Assembly: GCA_030615435.1 (NCBI GenBank)
Contig: JAUWZH010000101.1
Location: 1 to 8,638, forward strand
DNA from: Candidatus Brocadiaceae bacterium
GTDB taxonomy: Bacteria; Planctomycetota; Brocadiia; SM23-32
Direction: 5' to 3'
Length of the DNA stretch: 8,638 bases
A program made the position numbers and the translations under genes. Shown here in pieces: positions 5,341 to 8,638 of the stretch (its first letter is position 1; the number at the start of each line of letters is the position of its first letter). The notes beneath the pieces were generated by a model, which saw nothing but the letters and a program-made list of their open reading frames with translations, did no database searches and was not told where the DNA came from.

Positions 5341-6639
5341 TCACCAGGCGAACGGGTTCCAATACCACTGATCATCCAGCTTCTTCAGCACAATAATGAG
5401 ACTTCCGTCCTCGGCAACAGTGACTACGCGGCCTGTTCTCCCACTTCGCCCTATTCTCTTGCCCAGGTCAGTAGTGTTAGTCAGCGTGGCTTTCAGCACT
5501 ATGACGTCCGACCTGGCTCCGCGCAACGGGGTTTCTTCGATCGCCGCGCACTCCCACGTGCTACTGCGCACGACCACGCACTCGCTCCAGGCGGTGTGAC
5601 GCTTCTTGAGCTCTTGTAGCAGCGCCGATGTCTTGCCCACGTCGCGCTGAAACTCAGCCCATATCGCCCTTGCCTTCTCGAGTTCGAGCGGTTCCCCATT
5701 GTCCAGCAGTTGAGGAATCGCCACTTCATACTCGCCCTCCAGGATGCGGGACGTGATGCGCTCAAAAGCAACACGCGCTTCCTCCGCAATGGCTTGTACG
5801 AAAGCCGAATCCTCTTTGCCCAGAGGCGTTCGCGGCGTTTCAGTGACTCTCGCAGCGGGGATTACAGTTCCAAGAGGTCTCCCCATAGCCTCGGCGAGGA
5901 CGGCGTTCATCAGCGCTTGCGAGACGGGCTCCGCTTCTTGTTCCCGCATTCTTGCAGCGTAGTTGAGCAGATTATCGGGATCAAGGAGCCCTTGCAGATA
6001 ATCGCGGCGCTCCGGATCGTCAACCTCGTCCAGAATTGCCTTGACCAGTTTCCCCACTTCCTCCTCTTTCTCTGCCAACGCTAATCCCCTAAGGACGGAA
6101 CGCAGGGTCCTGTCATGTCGGCGCGTCATCGCGTCCGCGGCGAGCTTCTGGTCGGTATGCCACTGGAAATCAACCGCCTGCCAGTACTCCTGGTGGCCCA
6201 TCTCCTTGAGCAACGCCTCGGCTTGCCCGATTCCCCTGCGGCCCATCAGGCCGAGTCCGTCCAATAAGGCGGGAACGGCACGCCCATTGGGCCCGTCCAG
6301 CACTCCGTGGTAGTTGTGGAGGCTAGCATCCCTGAACAACTGAACATCCTCCGGCGTGCCTATGTACCCCAGAATCCTCCAAGCCCCCGCGTGTTGTTCA
6401 GCGCGGTTCGGGTCCTTCACTATCTCCAGGAGCGCGGCTCTAGCCGCCGGATTGGCGCTCTTGTAGAACTGCCAAGGCACGCCCTCCTCCATGCGCACAG
6501 TCGTCAAGGCCACAGTCTCCTCGACGCTCAAGGTATCTGTTGCCTTTGGTGGCGGCTCAGCCCCGTCAACCTGAACACAGAGAGTCAACCAGATCAGAAC
6601 AAGCCCAGCAAAAGCGGCGCGCAGCATGTCTCCAAGCAT
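5341..6639 (-). CDS. Secreted helical (HEAT-like) repeat protein with a small C-terminal domain
   Basis: The start at ATG 6639 is well supported: AGGAAGGA (6655-6648) lies 8 nt upstream, and the first residues MLGDMLRAAFAGLVLIWLTL form a signal peptide with likely cleavage after VDGA, about residue 27. The mature part (about 405 aa) is mainly helical. Residues ~45-140 look like HEAT or Armadillo-type helix pairs (ARAALLEIVKD, GAWRILGYIGTPEDVQLF, AVPALLDGLGLMGRRGI). The middle is acidic, charged helices (EKEEEVGKLVKAILDEV). Residues ~345-432 form a different domain with beta strands (SDVIVLKATLTN, LIIVLKKLDDQWYWNPFAW), whose WYWNP ending recalls SnoaL/NTF2-like folds. I do not recognise the family. 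It probably acts outside the inner membrane as a binding scaffold. A 6-bp inverted repeat abuts its ribosome binding site. Confidence 0.85.
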   Translation of the reverse strand: MLGDMLRAAFAGLVLIWLTLCVQVDGAEPPPKATDTLSVEETVALTTVRMEEGVPWQFYKSANPAARAALLEIVKDPNRAEQHAGAWRILGYIGTPEDVQLFRDASLHNYHGVLDGPNGRAVPALLDGLGLMGRRGIGQAEALLKEMGHQEYWQAVDFQWHTDQKLAADAMTRRHDRTLRSVLRGLALAEKEEEVGKLVKAILDEVDDPERRDYLQGLLDPDNLLNYAARMREQEAEPVSQALMNAVLAEAMGRPLGTVIPAARVTETPRTPLGKEDSAFVQAIAEEARVAFERITSRILEGEYEVAIPQLLDNGEPLELEKARAIWAEFQRDVGKTSALLQELKKRHTAWSECVVVRSSTWECAAIEETPLRGARSDVIVLKATLTNTTDLGKRIGRSGRTGRVVTVAEDGSLIIVLKKLDDQWYWNPFAW

Positions 6640-6655
6640 TTGCCTAATCCTTCCT

Positions 6656-6674
6656 AACCTGTAGCTTGCAGGTT
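6656..6674 (-). promoter_or_regulatory. Inverted repeat abutting the RBS of the secreted protein gene
   Basis: AACCTG-TAGCTTG-CAGGTT is a perfect 6-bp inverted repeat with a 7-nt loop. On the minus strand it ends at the base next to the AGGAAGGA ribosome binding site (6655-6648). As RNA it would be a hairpin directly before the RBS and could affect ribosome access. On the plus strand the same hairpin is followed by five T, but no plus-strand gene ends there, so I do not call it a terminator. Confidence 0.4.
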
Positions 6675-6838
6675 TTTCAGTGAGATTCTTTTTGTGCGTA
6701 TGTCCTTGGGCCAGCGCCCTTTGCAACGATCCCTCGCAATGGAAAGGCCATTCTTTCGGGCAATAGTCTGAGGGGATTGGCACCTCAACCGAGATGTCCC
6801 ATATGGCACCCTGACAACAGAACTCCTACCCCTCAATT

Positions 6839-7009
6839 TCAAGTATATGCCGCATGCGGGGACCGGTCAACGCTTTCTGGGGCATTTGTCGGACGGAATC
6901 GTGTATTTGCTTCCCGCCAGGGGCAATGAGATCCGTCAGGTTGGAGGCTTTCCAGCTCTCTTGCCAGCGTTCGGGCGAACCGGCACAGCTCCAGCCCGGA
7001 AATCCGGGG
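6839..7009 (-). other. Open frame after the MFS stop, possible protein-tail remnant
   Basis: Continuing in the MFS frame after its TGA, 56 codons stay open to a TGA at 6841-6839 and read protein-like in part (LELCRFARTLARELESL, WREANTRFRPTNAPESV). There is no ATG, GTG or TTG start, so it is not a gene by itself. It could be the tail of a lost gene or chance. A perfect palindrome CCGCATGCGG (6850-6859) lies in it. From 6675 to 6838 I see nothing else. Confidence 0.2.
6994..7009 (-). terminator. Hairpin just after the MFS stop codon
   Basis: GCCCGG-AAAT-CCGGGG forms a short GC stem directly downstream of the MFS stop codon (7012-7010) on the minus strand. It lacks a T-run, so it is a weak terminator or mRNA 3'-end candidate at best. 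Confidence 0.25.
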
Positions 7010-8338
7010 TCAGCTCGCTCCCCGCACCTCTCTCAAGCGCAGCGCCGCCAGCAAGGTCAGAAACCCGCTGAACGCCACCACCGCGAAAAGCACCTCCAGG
7101 CTCAGCGTCTTCGGGTCAATCACCGCTCCGGCGAGCACCGCGAGAAACGACGCAGGAAAGGTTACCGTGTTGAGGAAGGCAATGTAACTGGGGCGGCGGT
7201 CCGAAGGGGCGCTTTCCAGCAGAAACGCGGTACTGGCTACCGCGTACCCCGAAAGCGCCAGGCCGACCACGCACAGCGCGAGCAGGTAGGCGCTCAGGGG
7301 CAGGTCCAGCGCCACGGGAAGAATCGGAACGCTCCAGTGGAAAGCCTCCGGCAGGTGCGGAGCCGCCAGCGCCACAAGCGGGTTGAGCGCGAACAACAGC
7401 GCGGCCCCGACCAGGCACACCCGGTTGCCCTTCGCGTTGCTCAGCCTTCCCCATACCAGGAGGGACAGCAGGCGACTGGCTGACATGAAACCGACGAACA
7501 CCCCCGCCATGCCGATCGCACCGAGCCGTTCAACGCCGTAGGGCACGTAAAAGATGAGCATCAAGATGTTCACCCGCATCAGGAAACTCAGCGCGAGCAG
7601 CAGCCGGTAATTGGCATCCACCTTCAGGAGTTGGACGCCCGCGACGCACGTCTCCCGGAAGCTGCGCCGCTGCGGAGGGTTCTTGTTCTCCTCCTCGTAC
7701 ACCTGGGTCCACATGCCCCAACCGGCCCCCATCACGACCATCCCCATAAGGGTCAGCAGGACATAATTGCCCGGCAGGGCGACATGCTTGATGATCGGCT
7801 GAACGAGCAGGAAGCCGGCGAACAGCGCGAGACCTTCTCCGATCACGTTGCGCAGCGCGAAGAACCCTCCAAGACGCCTGGGGCTTATCGTCTGGCCGAC
7901 GATATCCAGGAACGGCAGCGCCCCTACCCCCTGGGCGCTGCGCAGGATGAACCACGCCGCGAAGAAAACCACCAGCCACCCCGCCCTGCCTTCGGTGCCC
8001 CCGAACCACATGGCCGCCGCCATGCACAGCAGCATCGCGATGCGCACCGCCGAAGAGACCAGGTAGAATGGCTTCTTCCGCCTGCGATGCTCCATGGCGC
8101 TGCTCATGTAAAGCTGCGGCCAGAACACCCCGGCGGTCGTGAACGCCGCCAGCAACCCCACCAGAACGGGCGACCTCGTGCGTTCGTAGACGTATGCGGT
8201 CAGCACGAGATAAGGGTCTATCAGCCTGACCCCCATCATGTGCAGCCCGCCGTTCGCAATGCCGAGATAATAGTTGCGGCGCACCGTCCGCGTCCCGATC
8301 CCAGAACGCGTCTCTTTTGCGCCGGCGCCTTCAGCCAT
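7010..8338 (-). CDS. MFS-type transporter, 12 transmembrane segments
   Basis: A 442-aa integral membrane protein; the start ATG 8338 gives the usual MFS length, and the 100 extra codons upstream in frame are the antiparallel-looking shadow of a sulfatase tail. The protein begins NYYLGIANGGLHMMGVRLIDPYLVL (split here: TM1 and TM2 region) with a basic loop SSAMEHRRRKKPFYL between TM2 and TM3, where MFS motif A sits. ISPRRLGGFFALRNVIGEGLALF marks the TM5 region, then a charged central loop (YEEENKNPPQRRSF), then six further hydrophobic segments, ending LRLREVRGAS. The substrate is not readable from sequence; sugars or oligosaccharides are plausible given the sulfatase upstream. The start codon overlaps the sulfatase stop by 8 nt (ATGGCTGA), so the two are translated as a coupled operon. 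Confidence 0.85.
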   Translation of the reverse strand: MAEGAGAKETRSGIGTRTVRRNYYLGIANGGLHMMGVRLIDPYLVLTAYVYERTRSPVLVGLLAAFTTAGVFWPQLYMSSAMEHRRRKKPFYLVSSAVRIAMLLCMAAAMWFGGTEGRAGWLVVFFAAWFILRSAQGVGALPFLDIVGQTISPRRLGGFFALRNVIGEGLALFAGFLLVQPIIKHVALPGNYVLLTLMGMVVMGAGWGMWTQVYEEENKNPPQRRSFRETCVAGVQLLKVDANYRLLLALSFLMRVNILMLIFYVPYGVERLGAIGMAGVFVGFMSASRLLSLLVWGRLSNAKGNRVCLVGAALLFALNPLVALAAPHLPEAFHWSVPILPVALDLPLSAYLLALCVVGLALSGYAVASTAFLLESAPSDRRPSYIAFLNTVTFPASFLAVLAGAVIDPKTLSLEVLFAVVAFSGFLTLLAALRLREVRGAS

Positions 8339-8618
8339 GAACTGTTCGTCCCGATCCAATGCCGGAGGGGGGGCCTGGTGAGGTCCTGCTGCGAAGTGGC
8401 GTCCTGCTCCTTGACCCTCGCGCCGGCGGGCGGGGCGGCGCGTGTCCGCCAAGCAGCGGATCGTCCGTCTCTCGCATCCACCGATCAAGCCGGCCGCGCA
8501 CCTCTTCGAGCACGCCCTCTGAAGCGCGGTCCGCCGGCAGGTTGCAGGACTCGTTCGGGTCGAAGACCAGGCAAGCGCAGCGCAGAACGCCGGTTGTGGC
8601 CGGGAAAACCCCCCCGGT
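8331..8618 (-). CDS. Sulfatase, C-terminal part (runs toward right edge)
   Basis: The minus-strand frame encodes LVFDPNESCNLPAD then VLEEVRGRLDRWMRETDDPL, which matches the sulfatase (alkaline-phosphatase superfamily) C-terminus pattern of L-[FY]-D-L-x-x-D-P-x-E-x-x-N-L followed by the V-L-x-E-x-R-x-x-L-D-x-W-M-x-E-T-x-D-P helix. A proline- and arginine-rich tail follows to TGA 8333-8331, overlapping the MFS start. Sulfatases of this family remove sulfate esters from polysaccharides or aryl substrates using a formylglycine in the N-terminal half, which lies outside the window. An in-frame TAA at 8621-8619 separates this piece from the edge. A sister frame there reads CWRLLLNRGG, also sulfatase-like, so a 1-nt frameshift around the C7 run at 8609-8615 is likely. 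Confidence 0.65.
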   Translation of the reverse strand, partial: TGGVFPATTGVLRCACLVFDPNESCNLPADRASEGVLEEVRGRLDRWMRETDDPLLGGHAPPRPPARGSRSRTPLRSRTSPGPPSGIGSGRTVHG

Positions 8619-8638
8619 TTAAAAGAAGCCTCCAGCAC

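Noticed and set aside
7010..8638. MFS protein starting at the right edge (542 aa).
   Set aside because: The first 100 codons are out-of-frame sulfatase tail sequence; ATG 8338 gives normal MFS length and an ATGGCTGA overlap with the sulfatase stop.
1..8638. CRISPR array, rRNA, intact tRNA, transposase or complete insertion sequence.
   Set aside because: No regularly spaced repeats, no rRNA or tRNA core motifs and no transposase motif seen on either strand.

Overview
The window is GC-rich bacterial DNA with small gene islands separated by gene fragments and palindromic intergenic repeats. A sulfatase tail coupled to a sugar-type MFS transporter, a large three-part glycosidase-like protein, a secreted helical-repeat protein and an RHS/YD fragment together resemble carbohydrate-scavenging Planctomycetota, Lentisphaerota/Verrucomicrobiota or Hydrogenedentota. 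That placement is inferred from gene style only; no marker gene is present.

Layout. 1-112 (-): one clear ankyrin repeat of a gene that leaves the left edge. 113-518: no convincing gene, but a good sigma70-type promoter (138-165, +) and a hairpin repeat (339-368). 519-2268 (+): three tightly packed genes, namely an unrecognised 225-aa protein, an unrecognised 223-aa protein and a 144-aa HEPN-domain protein whose GTG start lies inside the second gene. This cassette looks less GC-rich than its surroundings and is bracketed by two inverted copies (27/30 identical) of a palindromic repeat. 2269-2660: a junction zone with further repeats, the first ~23 codons of a small '+' gene running into the last ~35 codons of a '-' sugar isomerase/epimerase-like gene, and a 43-aa '-' ORF. 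2797-4740 (-): glycosidase-like protein with a promoter at 4817-4845. 4955-5212 (-): RHS/YD fragment. 5341-6639 (-): signal-peptide protein with a HEAT-like helical middle. 6657-7009: mostly empty, with a possible protein-tail remnant. 7010-8338 (-): 12-TM MFS transporter, start-stop overlapped by the C-terminal end of a sulfatase (8331 to about 8618).

The '-' strand genes (sulfatase, MFS, glycosidase-like protein) suggest breakdown and uptake of possibly sulfated polysaccharides, but only sulfatase-MFS is demonstrably one transcription unit. The '+' cassette is unrelated to that theme. Its order (two unknown proteins, then a HEPN protein with overlapping translation, flanking repeats, different composition) is that of a mobile accessory or conflict-type module, and it is the best candidate here for an undescribed system.
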